Origin: Achatina immaculata
Taxonomy: Eukaryota > Mollusca > Gastropoda > Stylommatophora > Achatinidae
Assembly (NCBI GenBank): GCA_009760885.1
Contig: CM019692.1
Span: forward strand, 53,335,262 to 53,399,261
Reading direction: 5' to 3'
Length of the DNA stretch: 64,000 nucleotides
Shown here: one piece after another, positions 10,029 through 20,433 of the stretch
How positions within the stretch are numbered: position 1 is the stretch's first letter
How the letters are laid out: each line of letters opens with the position of its first letter
Notes under the pieces: model-generated
What the model was told of the DNA's origin: nothing
Seen by the model: the letters and a program-made list of their open reading frames with translations, nothing else
Databases searched by the model: none
Made by a program: the position numbers and the translations under genes

Positions 10029-10254
10029 CTCAGACAGATCAGTCAAGATATCTCAGTTTACAGATCAGTCAAGATATCTCAGTTTACAGATCAGTCAAGA
10101 TATCTCAGTTTACAGATCAGTCAAGACATCTCGGTTTACAGATCAGTCAAGACATCTCGGTTTACAGATCAGTCAAGACATCTCAGTTTACAGATCAGTC
10201 AAGACATCTCAGTTTACAGATCAGTCAAGACATCTCAGTTTACAGATCAGTATG
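10029..10254. repeat. 26-bp minisatellite
   Basis: Nine near-identical copies of CAGATCAGTCAAGATATCTC plus AGTTTA. The later units share a change of ATATCTC to ACATCTC, a sign of local homogenisation. Confidence 0.95.
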
Positions 10255-10578
10255 TGACTGATAAGTTTTGACGTGGAATCAGTGCATGAGTGTCATGATT
10301 AGTAACGTCTTGTGAAAATTAGTTTGAATATAACTGATGGTTTATGAGGATAACAAAAAAAAAAAAACGAGGTCCGCCTGTTATATATTGTCTCCACAAA
10401 CTTGGATATTTGTAACCCATGTTTTCATTTGTATGCTTAAATGAGGTCATAAAAAGAAAACATTTGTCAGTCTTCTTCGATCTCTTCTGACGACAGGTCT
10501 GCTATCTTTTCTTTTCTTGATGTGCCCTCTCGTTGTAGCTGAATATGTGACGTTTTTAACATGAAGGAAACTTCTTAC

Positions 10579-10632
10579 CATGTTTGTGATCACATAGTGA
10601 TGGTAGGGGTCTATCATCCCTTCTTGCAAGGC
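10579..10632 (-). CDS. Kainate-type glutamate receptor, 54-nt ATD exon d
   Basis: A very short exon of exactly 18 codons, ALQEGMIDPYHHYVITNM. It aligns end to end with the vertebrate kainate-receptor segment that begins ALAMGMM-EYYHYIFT. Both borders are phase 0, with acceptor TTTTTTCCAG before GCCTTG and donor AACATG before GTAAGA. The segment forms part of a helix-strand unit of the N-terminal lobe. As I recall the GRIK genes, vertebrates keep this segment as its own exon too, which supports the kainate assignment; that intron comparison is from memory. The exon is below the size that simple reading-frame tracks recover reliably. Confidence 0.9.
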
Positions 10633-10734
10633 CTGGAAAAAATATAGGGCAAGTCAGTTGTGCTGGAGTGTCACAGGCAGGAAATATCAATCTACATTAC
10701 TTGTTAGAAGTTCAACGCTTGTTTGTATCAAAGT

Positions 10735-10995
10735 TTAGACAATATATTTATAATCTTCAAAGTTTAGCCAGTATATCTGGAATGGTCAAAGTTTAGTCAG
10801 TATATTTGTATTGGTCAAAGTTTAGCCAATATACAGTATTTGGAATGGTCAAAGTTTAGTCAATATATTTGGAATGGTCAAAGTTTAGTCATATATTTGG
10901 AATGGTCAAAGTTTAACCAGTACGTTTGGAATGGTCAAAGTTTAACCATTATATATGGAATAGCCAATGTTTAACCAATTTATCTGGAATAGCCA
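10735..10995. repeat. About 29-bp minisatellite
   Basis: About nine units of GGTCAAAGTTTAGTCAATAT plus ATTTGGAAT, filling the intron between receptor exons c and d from about 100 nt upstream of exon d. Confidence 0.9.
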
Positions 10996-11072
10996 AAATA
11001 AAAAAAAATACAATTTATAATCGAAAATTTGTGCGTAGCATCTGTACCAGTCACAAGGACACAGCTAAGGCC

Positions 11073-11152
11073 GAGAGAAAGAGAGAGGGAGAGAGGGAGA
11101 GAGAGAGAGGGAGACAGAGAGAGAGAGAGAGACACGGGGAAGAGGGAGGGAG
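11073..11152. repeat. GA microsatellite
   Basis: Imperfect (GA)n with GGGA interruptions, just inside the intron after the donor of receptor exon c. Confidence 0.9.
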
Positions 11153-11164
11153 AGTTAATCTTAC

Positions 11165-11340
11165 CATTTTCAGGAACAGAGTCGTCTCATCTACTGGCAG
11201 GTCCACCAACATCTTCTTCCATCTCTTTTCTTTGGCCTCCTTCAGGATCGTCCTCATGTTGGACGAGTCGACGTGGCGGACAAGGATTTCCTGCAGGAAC
11301 CCAAAGTCTCCGCGAAGAACTCTCTGAACCCGACTCAGAC
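11165..11340 (-). CDS. Kainate-type glutamate receptor, ATD exon c
   Basis: A 176-nt exon encoding LSRVQRVLRG, FGFLQEILVRHVD, ILKEAKEKRWKKMLVDLP and VDETTLFLKM. It corresponds to the stretch of kainate receptors that begins LIRLQELI and runs through LLKEMKRGKEFHVIFDC to the segment before ALAMGMM. The acceptor is TTTTTCCTGTAG before GTCTGAG and the donor is AAAATG before GTAAGA; the exon ends in phase 0. The first unit of a 34-bp minisatellite overlaps its first three bases, so about 40 acceptor-like copies lie in the preceding intron. A GA-rich microsatellite sits 20-110 nt past the donor. Confidence 0.9.
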
Positions 11341-12712
11341 CTACAGGAAAAACATACCAGCATGTCACTGAAACTTATAGAACAAACATACCAGCACGTC
11401 ATTGAAAGTTCCAGAACAAACATACCAACACGTCATTGAAACCTACAGAACAAACATACCAACACATCATTGAAACTTACAGAACAAACATACCAACATG
11501 TCACTGAAACTTACAGAACAAACATACCAACATGTCATTGAAACTTACAGAACAAACATACCAACATGTCATTGAAACTTACAGAACAAACATACCAACA
11601 TGTCATTGAAACTTACAGAACAAACATACCAACATGTCATTGAAACTTACAGAACAAACATACCAACATGTCATTGAAACTTACAGAACAAACATACCAA
11701 CATGTCATTGAAACTTACAGAACAAACATACCAACATGTCATCGAAACTTACAGAACAAACATACCAACACGTCATTGAAACCTACAGAACAAACATACC
11801 AACACGTCATTGAGACCTACAGAACGAACATACCAACACGTCTTTGAAAGTTCCAGAACAAACATACCAACATGTCATTGAAACCTACAGAACAAACATA
11901 CCAACACGTCATTGAAACCTACAGAACAAACATACCAACACGTCATTGAAACCTACAGAACAAACATACCAACACGTCATTGAAACCTACAGAACGAACA
12001 TACCAACACGTCATTGAGACCTACAGAACAAACATACCAACATGTAATTGAAACTTACAGAACAAACATACCAACATGTAATTGAAACTTATAGAACAAA
12101 CATACCAACACGTCATTGAAACCTACAGAACAAACATACCAACACGTCATTGAAACCTACAGAACAAACATACCAACACGTCATTGAAACCTACAGAACA
12201 AACATACCAACACGTCATTGAAACCTACAGAACAAACATACCAACACGTCATTGAAACCTACAGAACAAACATACCAACACGTCATTGAAACTTACAGAA
12301 CAAACATACCAACACGTCATTGAAACCCTACAGAACAAACAAACATACCACCACGTCATTGAAACCCACAGAACAAACATGCTAACACATCATTGAAACC
12401 TACAGAACAAACATACCAACACGTCAGTGAGACCTACAGAACAAAACATACTAACACGTGACTGAGACCTACAGAACAAACATACCACCACGTCAGTGAG
12501 ACCTACAGAACAAAACATACTAACACGTGACTGAGACCTACAGAACAAACATACCAACACGTCATTGAGACCTACAGAACAAAACATACTAACACGTGAC
12601 TGAGACCTACAGAACAAACATACTAACACGTCATTGAGACCTACAGAACAAAACATACTAACACGTGACTGAGACATACAGAACAAACATACTAACACGT
12701 CACGGCTGATAT
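11338..12712. repeat. 34-bp minisatellite seeded on a splice acceptor
   Basis: About 40 head-to-tail copies of a 34-bp unit, AACCTACAGAACAAACATAC plus CAACACGTCATTGA. The first unit (11338-11371) covers the last three plus-strand bases of receptor exon c and its acceptor. On the coding strand each unit reads GGTATGTTTGTTCTGTAGGT, which includes a pyrimidine-rich run, TAG and GT like the true site, and also a donor-like GGTATGT. Units near the far end (12390-12712) follow a two-unit higher-order pattern with an extra A. Confidence 0.95.
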
Positions 12713-13589
12713 AAAATGTTCACGTGTTTTTATGTTTCATCATCCTAATATTCCGGACAAGTTCGCATGTGCTCAGATCTCCTTCTTAGAAGATTTCCAT
12801 CAGGGAGATTATGTGCTCAAATGGGCGCACTTCGTAGCGCCGGCTAGAATCATTAATGAGGCAAATATGCTTTAACACGATGCATCGAATACTTGTTTTA
12901 CAACTGCACTGCGGCTCAGAAGTACGCGAGTGTTTCTATATAAGCCTACGCTGGTTTGGATTATCTAAGTGATATTGCTGTCAGAGTGTAGATGTTTATC
13001 TTTTAAACACTTTTACACTATTTTTTTTCCAATATTTAATTGTAACTTTAGCCGGCGTGATAATGTGTAAAACTAGCGTAAATGATCTTTTCTAAAATCT
13101 ATGTTAGATTACATATCGCAAAGCAAGGATGAAAAATGGTAATTCTAGAAATCTTGTAAGCGAAATTACATTTAACGTAACGACTAAATGTTGATCTTTT
13201 TACCTGTATGGTCAAGTTTTCCCGTCTTGTACCATCACTGGTATTGATCTTACGGGGGCTACACAATGGTATTTGATGTTGTGTAGATACTGAAGAACAG
13301 GCATACGAGGAGCGGTAGAGTAGATTATGGCTTTTATTTAATTTAAAAAAAATTTTTGAAGATCAAGAAGCAGGTTTAATGACGACCTTCACCTTTAGGG
13401 AGGCCTTGGGGATCCATATGCTTGTAGCTAAGTTACTTCAGACCATCAACATATTATAATGGCACAATCAGCATGAAGAATAGCCTCTGATTTGGCCTAG
13501 AAAACACTTAAATATGTTTAGCGTAACCGTCTGTGCTGACGTATTAGCCATAACATACAGGCAACATACACACTTTATATATCACTGTT
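12713..13589. other. Unique intron sequence
   Basis: No exon recognised. TATATAAG at about 12941 within a more GC-rich patch could be a core promoter or part of an old element, but nothing else supports this. Confidence 0.4.
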
Positions 13590-13599
13590 ACTTGTGGCC

Positions 13600-13896
13600 T
13601 ATACTACAAGAGCTTAATATTGAAGAAGGCTGGCTAGTGAAGAGGATTAAAGAGAGAAAACTGAAATATTTTGGACACATTAAACGTCATGATAATTTAG
13701 AGAAGACCGTATTGGAAGGATACATAATGGGAAAAAGAAAAAGAGGAAGACCAAGACGAAGATGGCTGCAAGACATCGTTGACGTTCTGCAAATGGATGC
13801 AACAGCAGCAGGCCATCTTGCTCACAACCGAGAGGCCTACAGGAGTGCTGTTTGGGAGGCAAAGTTCCGCAAGGGACATGCAAATGAATGAATGAA
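13600..13896 (+). mobile_element. 5'-truncated LINE (family A) with target-site duplication
   Basis: Encodes EGWLVKRIKERKLKYFGHIK, then VLEGYIMGKRKRGRPRRRWL and AYRSAVWEAKFRKGHANE, followed by a TGAA-repeat tail. It is flanked by ACTTGTGGCC on the left (13590-13599) and right (13897-13906), a 10-bp target-site duplication. The insertion landed in a unit of the TTGTGGCCCTATTGTTTAGA array that follows, so chance identity between array units should be considered. The C-terminal reading frame has no interruption, suggesting a fairly young copy. Confidence 0.85.
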
Positions 13897-14400
13897 ACTT
13901 GTGGCCCTATTGTTTAGACATCTATAGCAGTTTTTTTTTACTTGTGGCCCTATTGTTTAGACATACATGACAGTTTTTTTTTACTTGTGGCCCTATTGTT
14001 TAGATATATATGACAGTTTTTTTTTACTTGTGGCCCTATTGTTTAGATATACATGACAGTTTTTTTTATGGCATTATTGTTTAAACATCACACATGATAG
14101 TCGTCTGAGACCCTATTGTAAAAAAAAAAACGATTATTTGTGGTCCTGTTGTTTAAAAATCACAGTTAATTGTGGTCCTAGAGTAAAACATCATGCATCA
14201 CTAGTATTTGTGGCCCTATTGTTTAAACAGCACACGCCATAGTTATTTGTGCTCCTATTGTAAAAATATCATGTATCACAGGTATCTGTGGTCTTATTGT
14301 AAAAGAAAAGAAAATCTTATAAGACAGTTATCTGTGGCGTTGTTACTTAAAGATTATACATCACTGTTATCAGTAGTAGTATTGTTTAAAACATTATTAT
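13897..14400. repeat. About 46-bp minisatellite
   Basis: Units of ACTTGTGGCCCTATTGTTTA plus GACATACATGACAGTTTTTT. Four are near-perfect at first, then degenerate toward the donor of receptor exon b. Confidence 0.9.
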
Positions 14401-14431
14401 AAGCACCAGAAAGGGGCTAGCGATAGTCTGC

Positions 14432-14493
14432 CAGGACCGTCATCACAACACCTGTGTACAAACAGGACCGTCATCACAACACCTGTGTACAAA
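14432..14493. repeat. 31-bp direct duplication at a splice donor
   Basis: Two adjacent identical 31-bp copies starting CAGGACCGTCATCACAACAC. The copy next to exon b supplies the donor GTTTGTACAC on the coding strand, and the second copy repeats this 31 nt downstream. Confidence 0.9.
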
Positions 14494-14494
14494 C

Positions 14495-14758
14495 CATGTT
14501 CTGTACTATAGATGACCAACACCTCGGTCCAACCGTAGAAAGTTAGGAGATCTGTGTACGCTTTGCTCATATGTTGAGCAGCCGGGTACAGGTTGACGGT
14601 CAGAGCATGAGCAGGGGTGGTGAGCGCTTCGCTGACGTCACTCCTCATCTCCAGGTGGGGGACCTGCATTGAGGCACACACTGAGTTCACATACCCGGCC
14701 AGGTTGTCCGCGCGAGGCCCGAAGACTGCAATGATGTTCTGTTCCAGCTGCCGGCATA
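14495..14758 (-). CDS. Kainate-type glutamate receptor, ATD exon b
   Basis: A 264-nt exon whose frame gives CRQLEQNIIAVFGPRA, then VNSVCASMQVPHLEMR, then VNLYPAAQHMSKAYTDLL and FYGWTEVLVIY. These line up with the kainate receptor blocks CDQL-GV-AIFGP, SICNALxVPHIQTRW, SLYPDFSSLSRAILDLV and FKWKTVTVVYD. The first Cys should be the N-terminal partner of the conserved ATD disulphide; its mate is the Cys of exon f. The acceptor reads ATTCTTCAG before TATGCC and the donor is ACATG before GTTTGT. The exon enters with two bases of a codon and leaves with one G, which joins GT of exon c to give Gly. A 31-bp direct duplication lies immediately downstream and repeats the donor region. Confidence 0.92.
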
Positions 14759-14759
14759 C

Positions 14760-15224
14760 TGAAGAATGGGGAGGTAATCACAGCTGAATTATAAAACATA
14801 GAAGATATGAGATGATTTGTAACATATTCATGTAGCTTACTTACATTATATGTAGCATGCTTAGCCTAGTAAAGTTCATTGAGGGCATGTAACATAGAGC
14901 AATAACATATACCTGAAATATGTAACATAGTCCTGTAGCATGGCCGATTTTTTACGTAACATGTTCAGTGTTTATAATAAAGATATGCAATAAAGTCTGT
15001 TCGTGAACGACCGTAACAGAGTTTGTTAACTTATTTTACCGTTACAGAGTTCGTTAATTTATTTTACCGTAAAAGAGTCTGCTAACTTACTTTATAAAAT
15101 TCAATACAGTCTAGTATGGCACATTTGGGAAAATGTATTTTGGTTTGGTAAATATTTAGCTTACTGAGGCTATGCATGAACATGTCAGTGATGGCTTAAG
15201 CTCATCAAAGATAAGTTTTAGCCA
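14760..15224. other. Intron sequence
   Basis: AT-rich sequence with faint short repeats (TAACATAG, TAACTTATTTTACCGTAA). No exon seen. Confidence 0.45.
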
Positions 15225-15650
15225 GGGGGTCTCACGCCCTTCGACCTATATCGTTCGTCTTCTGGTTCACGCCCTTCGATCTATATAATTCATTTTTCTA
15301 GTTCACGCCCTTAGACCTATATCGCTATTCTTCTGATTCTTTGATCTATATAGTTCTTCTTGCATGTAGAGAGACCGATGAAGCTGAGACAGGGCAAGAG
15401 CGCCGAAAGAAAATCTGAAATGGGCTAAAACATATAATAGAAGAACCAACATTTGACGGGAACTATTAATTGACAGAGTCTTCGCTGGATGTTGGAGTAT
15501 GTGGCGGAGCATGTATAAGGCTGTCCTAAATGCAGTGATGCCGGACTCTGTATTATAAAACGTGAAATCTGAAGATTTTCATTTGGTTCACGACCTTCGA
15601 CCTATATAGTTCTTTTTCTATTAAACGACCTTCTATAGTTCTTTTTCTAG
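15225..15650. repeat. Degenerate TTCACGCCCTTCGACCTATAT repeat
   Basis: Four or more copies of TTCACGCCCTTCGACCTATA and a T-rich spacer at 15225-15365. The motif returns at 15585-15650 after about 220 bp of unrelated sequence. Confidence 0.75.
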
Positions 15651-17237
15651 TATAAAATGTATAACACAATAATATATATTTGAAACTTTTTTTACCCTGA
15701 CTCTTGTCATTCTGCTCTTCCCTCTCCCGGAGGAGTTGACAGCACAGCCTTGCACGCCTCCACATGACAGAAATATAAACCCCAATATTAACCTAACACT
15801 TAAATGTTTCTCCATAGACGAAATACACTCTCATGCGCTCTCTAACGATAACATGACCTCCCCCGATCATCGTACGAATCCCGACCTATTCAAATTAAGT
15901 ATGTATTCTTTATATACTTGGCCCGCGAACTGGACTCTCTCAGACTTGCGCACTTCTACGCTATCCAGCTGCTGACCCATTATTTCTACTCTAGGGTTGC
16001 CAATTAACCTTGGTAACTAGTCCTTATCTATTCCCTGCAGTATTTCTTGTTCTATTATCTTTTTTAAAATCATGTTACTTAAAGAATCTCATTGTTTGTC
16101 CCAGAAGTTTTTCAGTGTTGCGATGTTCTCTAACTCTCTTCTTCGCTTGACGAGTTTATGGAAGATTTCCTTGTAGACTACCACGAAGAAAGATCAAAAC
16201 GAGTTAAAAAGACAAAACAAATCAAAACAAAAACTGTAAAAGCTCCATTTTAGCAGCCTATGATAATTATTCACAATTTTTGTCTTTTTATGTGATGGTA
16301 TCACCGTACCAAATCACGCGCTGACACAAATCGCAATTGTCTGTAGTTTTTTTCCTTCATAGATCACATTACTTTACCGAAGATCCAGGCCATTTACAGC
16401 AATGTAGTGAATACATAATATTACATTACAGTAACATAAGAAAAATAGTTGAATAATTCGAACTTGAGATGAAAAAAAAAAGAAAAGCAAAAAGCAAAAA
16501 AAAAAAAAAAACATGAAAAAAGTGGAAATGATAAGTTCACTGACTCCTAGGCTAGAGAGACTGTCTACTTTATTTTATAAAAGTAATTCTGATAACTCTC
16601 CACGGAGTTCTTGCCCTTGTCGGGTGTATTCCGTTCAAATAATGAGAAACAATTAGATTTCCGTACAAATTCTCAGAGTTCTGGACAAGTCACAGAAGAG
16701 TTCCACTAACCCTTGACTTATAATTGACTCCCTGACTGCCCCTGAAGTGGTTTGACTTGGAACATTTGCCAGCGACTGACCCGTCATCAGAAGTTGAGGA
16801 TTCACAGATTGTGTGATAGCGACTCTTCACGTCTCACAGAGAGTGACAGAGTGTGATAGTTCGCAGTCACAGAGAGACATGAGTTAATTTTCCCGTCGGT
16901 AAAGTCCACAACCCGAGGCCTTTCCACACAAACTCCTTCTGAATATCATGAAGCTATGAATTATCAGGGAAATATGTTGGGACATCAAATTCAAACCACG
17001 CAAAATCCTTATGAAGACTCGCGCTCACACGAGCTGAACTATTTAGCCCTTTTCTGTCTAATTTTAACAAAGTATTTTTTCGTAGAGTCCAGATGAATGT
17101 GATGTACCCAGTCGATAGAGTTTAGCGGTCATTGTTTTCCATTTTCCACTGTCTTGGGTATTTTCTTTCAGCACTTTTGCCTTTCTTTCCATGTGACATC
17201 TTTTCAGGCTTGTTAAAACACTTTTTTTGTATTTCCT
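15651..17237. other. Unique intron sequence
   Basis: Longest repeat-poor part of the intron between receptor exons a and b. It has an A-rich tract at 16469-16515. No receptor exon is needed here, since exons a and b join in phase. Short frames were read and none is convincing. Confidence 0.45.
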
Positions 17238-17246
17238 AGAATCCAG

Positions 17247-17385
17247 GCGAAGATGGCTGCAAGACATCGCTGATGATCTGCAAATGGATGCATCAGCAGC
17301 AGGGCATCTTGCTTACAACCGAGAGGCCTACATGAGAGTTGTTAGGGAGGCAAAGTTCCACAAGGATCATGCAAATGAATGAATG
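17247..17385 (+). mobile_element. 139-bp 5'-truncated LINE (family A) with 9-bp TSD
   Basis: Encodes RRWLQDIADDLQMDASAAGH and AYMRVVREAKFHKDHANE, then the TGAA tail. The 9-bp sequence AGAATCCAG lies at both ends (17238-17246 and 17386-17394), a clear target-site duplication. This is a minimal insertion by target-primed reverse transcription. Confidence 0.85.
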
Positions 17386-17394
17386 AGAATCCAG

Positions 17395-18174
17395 TTTTTT
17401 CCTTTGAATCATTTCACTGTAAATTGTTTCAGTCCCGTGCGTTCTAACTTCTATATAACATTTCTTAATGTTTCTCACGAACTGCTAACGAACTTGAATG
17501 AAATATTTTATTTCACATATAATACATAAAATAATATTTGTCTTCAAAATGGGTCTTTTGTCTAAGAAAAGGCACAGGAAATGAGGATCCGAAACTTGTT
17601 TTGTACGAAATTATTGACACAGGATTGGAAAAGGCTAAAAATATTAAGCGATGTATATTTATAACTGATATGTTTATATTGCCTAGATATAGTAATAGAT
17701 ATATAATTATATATTGCCTAGATATATCTAATTTACACTTCCATGTTGAATTCTCCAAAAAGTTTGGCAATACATAATGTAAGTAATTTAAGAGAGATAG
17801 ACAGAGCACTCGTTAAATATCATGAAGTTTTCTTTTCAAGAAAATGTATAGGAAGATCAAGAATGCGATAAACAATAGATCAAGAATGTGATAAACAGAG
17901 ATGTTGAATAGGAATACTACACTAGATATATTTGTTGAGAAAGATAGCGAAGACAAGGAGAACTTTACAGAGATTCAAAAACTTAACAATTTGCTACTGA
18001 GGGTTTGCTCATTTCTTACAGAAAGCAGAGTAGACGTTATATTTATGGGGGTTTAGGTTTTAAGAAAGTAAGGGATTATATCAAAACACTTTGTATTATT
18101 TATTTTTATCAAGCCAAAGTTATCAGGTCCCACTGGTTATTGTACGTCAGCGATTCTCAACGGGGGCAGACGGA
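17395..18174. other. AT-rich intron sequence
   Basis: Low-complexity AT-rich stretch with a few short duplicated phrases (AGATCAAGAATGCGATAAAC-like). No exon recognised. Confidence 0.45.
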
Positions 18175-18625
18175 GGCCTCATCGGGGAGGAATTTCTAGT
18201 GTAAAGAAAGGGATTTCTAGTACAACTGGAGGAATTTCTAGTCTAGTGGGAGGAATTTCTAGTGTAAAGAAAGGGATTTTTAGTACAACTGGAGGAATTT
18301 CTAGTCTAGTGGGAGGAATTTCTAGTGTAAAGAAAGGGATTTTTAGTACAACTGGAGGAATTTCTAGTCTAGTGGGAGTAATTTCTAGTGTAAAGAAAGG
18401 GATTTCTAGTACAAAGGGAAGAATTTCTAGTCTAGTAGGAGGAATTTATAGTGTAAAGAAAAGGATTTCTAGTCTAATGGGATAAATTTCTTGTCTAATG
18501 AAAGACATTTCTAGTCTAATGGGAAGAATTTCTAGTCTAACTAATGGGGGAATTTCTAGTCTAATGAAAGAAATTTCTAGTCTGGTGGGAGGAATTTCTA
18601 GTCTATGGAAGGAATGTCTAGTTTA
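18175..18625. repeat. GGAATTTCTAGT minisatellite
   Basis: About 20 units of GGAGGAATTTCTAGT followed by GTAAAGAAAG, CTAGT or ACAACT modules, arranged as a composite of about 60 bp and degenerating rightward. Confidence 0.9.
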
Positions 18626-19721
18626 AGGGAGATTACAGTAGGAAAAGAATGTAAATTAGAGAAAAATCCTTTCTGGATGATGATTTATTAAAGAATAGAA
18701 GATCCAGGAATAGCCTGGGTTGAAAAGGAAAGACTGAGATCTGAGACATTAAAAGCCTCTCTTGTAGAGAACTGATCTTGTATTTTTTTTAAAAACCCGC
18801 TTACTAAGGAAGGTTGAAAAAAGATTCGTTAAGTGATATATTTTAAATAAATGAGGCTGAAATTAAATAGAATTCTACAAAAAAAACCCTTTCTTTATAT
18901 AAAAAAATGGAAAGTTTACACAATCTAGGACAGTATCAAAGGTAGGTAACCCAGTATATAATTATGAAGAGCTGCAAGTAAAAGAAGTGGCCAGTGAGAC
19001 GTCGATGACAAGTCAGTCATTCAGAGACAAAAAAACGTCTTCTTCGTGTCAATATTTAGAACATTCTTGGTCAGTCACAACGGAGAAGAGTCAAGTTGTT
19101 GATACCTGGTGACAAGATTCTGCCATACCTTGTCATAGCCCGTCAGTCATGGGTCAGTACGATGTTTGTTTTTGTAGCAGTATGGGAGATAATTTGTTTT
19201 TTTTCTCTGCAGAAAGGCCATTTCTTGCCTTATGAGGCTTTATTGTGAGCGAGAAGGTCACGTGGTTTGAAAATCCCGTGACTGAGAATTGTGGGAGAAA
19301 ACCTGAGTGATTTAGTCTTCGTCTGAATGTGAACCGGTGCGGACGCTTTTTGTGATGTCCCCGTTGAGTATATGGGCGTTATATCTGTTCTTGACTTTTG
19401 TAGTATAAATGGACTCGCCACATGGCAGGGGTAACCTGCCGTCAGTCGGATTACTGTCATCTCCATCAGCATTATCATCATTTCTATGAATAAAATCCTC
19501 ATGTCAAGAGTACCCAGGACTTGCTTCATGTCTGTACCAGTTGGTTGCTAAAGTGAGGTTTTGTACGAGCCAGAAAGTGAAGCTGACGGCTGGAATTCTG
19601 TGCATAACAGATCCAGCAACACGGCTTCAAGGTGGATGTAAGACTTGGTACACATGGGCGCAGAGGCAGGACAACTACACGACATGGCCCTAGTAAAGAG
19701 TGCCAGCCCCACCACAGAACA

Positions 19722-19757
<36 letters not shown>

Positions 19758-19986
19758 TGCCCATATGTCCTCACCTACACGTTCAGAAATAGAACGGTGG
19801 CTTAGAACTGAGCCAGCAGGTAGTCTTTAAGGTACAGTCAAAAGTCTCAAGTCAGATATACTAGAACAGAAGGGGCTTTGTAATGCGGTAGCCATCAAAC
19901 ATCAGCCATCAAGGTTAGTTTTCATTTCACAAAGTCAAGGTATAACTAGGAAGGGCAACAGCTGCCATACTGTAAAATCACACACT
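18626..19986. other. Intron sequence with a GA microsatellite
   Basis: Mostly unique, with (GA)n at 19728-19754. A 99-codon minus frame at 19230-19529 ends at AATAAAGCC but has no recognisable family. No splice-compatible exon was found. Confidence 0.4.
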
Positions 19987-20433
19987 GAAAATATCAACGA
20001 TCCGTAGAAACAGAAATCACACAATCACAGAATTAACATTCAGTAGCAATAGAAATCACACAGTCACGGAATTAACATTCAGTAGCAATAGAAATCACAC
20101 AGTCACAGAATTAACATTCAGTAGCAATAGAAATCACACAGTCACAGAATTAACATTCAGTAGCAATAGAAATCACACAGTCACAGAATTAACATTCAGT
20201 AGCAATAGAAATCACACAGTCACGGAATTAACAATCAGCAGCAATAGAAATCACATTCACAGAATTAACAATCGGTAGCAATAGAAATCACACAATTACA
20301 AGATCAACAGTCAGTAGCAATGACAATAACGAAATTATAAAATCAATAGTCAGTCACAACAGAAATCACACAGTTACAAGATCAACAATCAGTCACAATA
20401 GAAATCACACAATCACAATACCAACAATTAATC
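19987..20433. repeat. 39-bp minisatellite interrupted by an RTE insertion
   Basis: About eleven units of CAATAGAAATCACACAGTCA plus CAGAATTAACATTCAGTAG. The last unit contains the 12-bp target copy CAACAATTAATC (20422-20433). Related CAGTCAGTCA sequence resumes after the inserted element at 21923. Confidence 0.9.

Noticed and set aside
12935..12960. TATATAAG as a core promoter
   Set aside because: No transcript start, reading frame or element boundary associated with it.
15370..15420. GATGAAGCTGAGACAGGGC...CGCCGAAAG as another hammerhead motif
   Set aside because: Stem II cannot be formed cleanly between the two core pieces.
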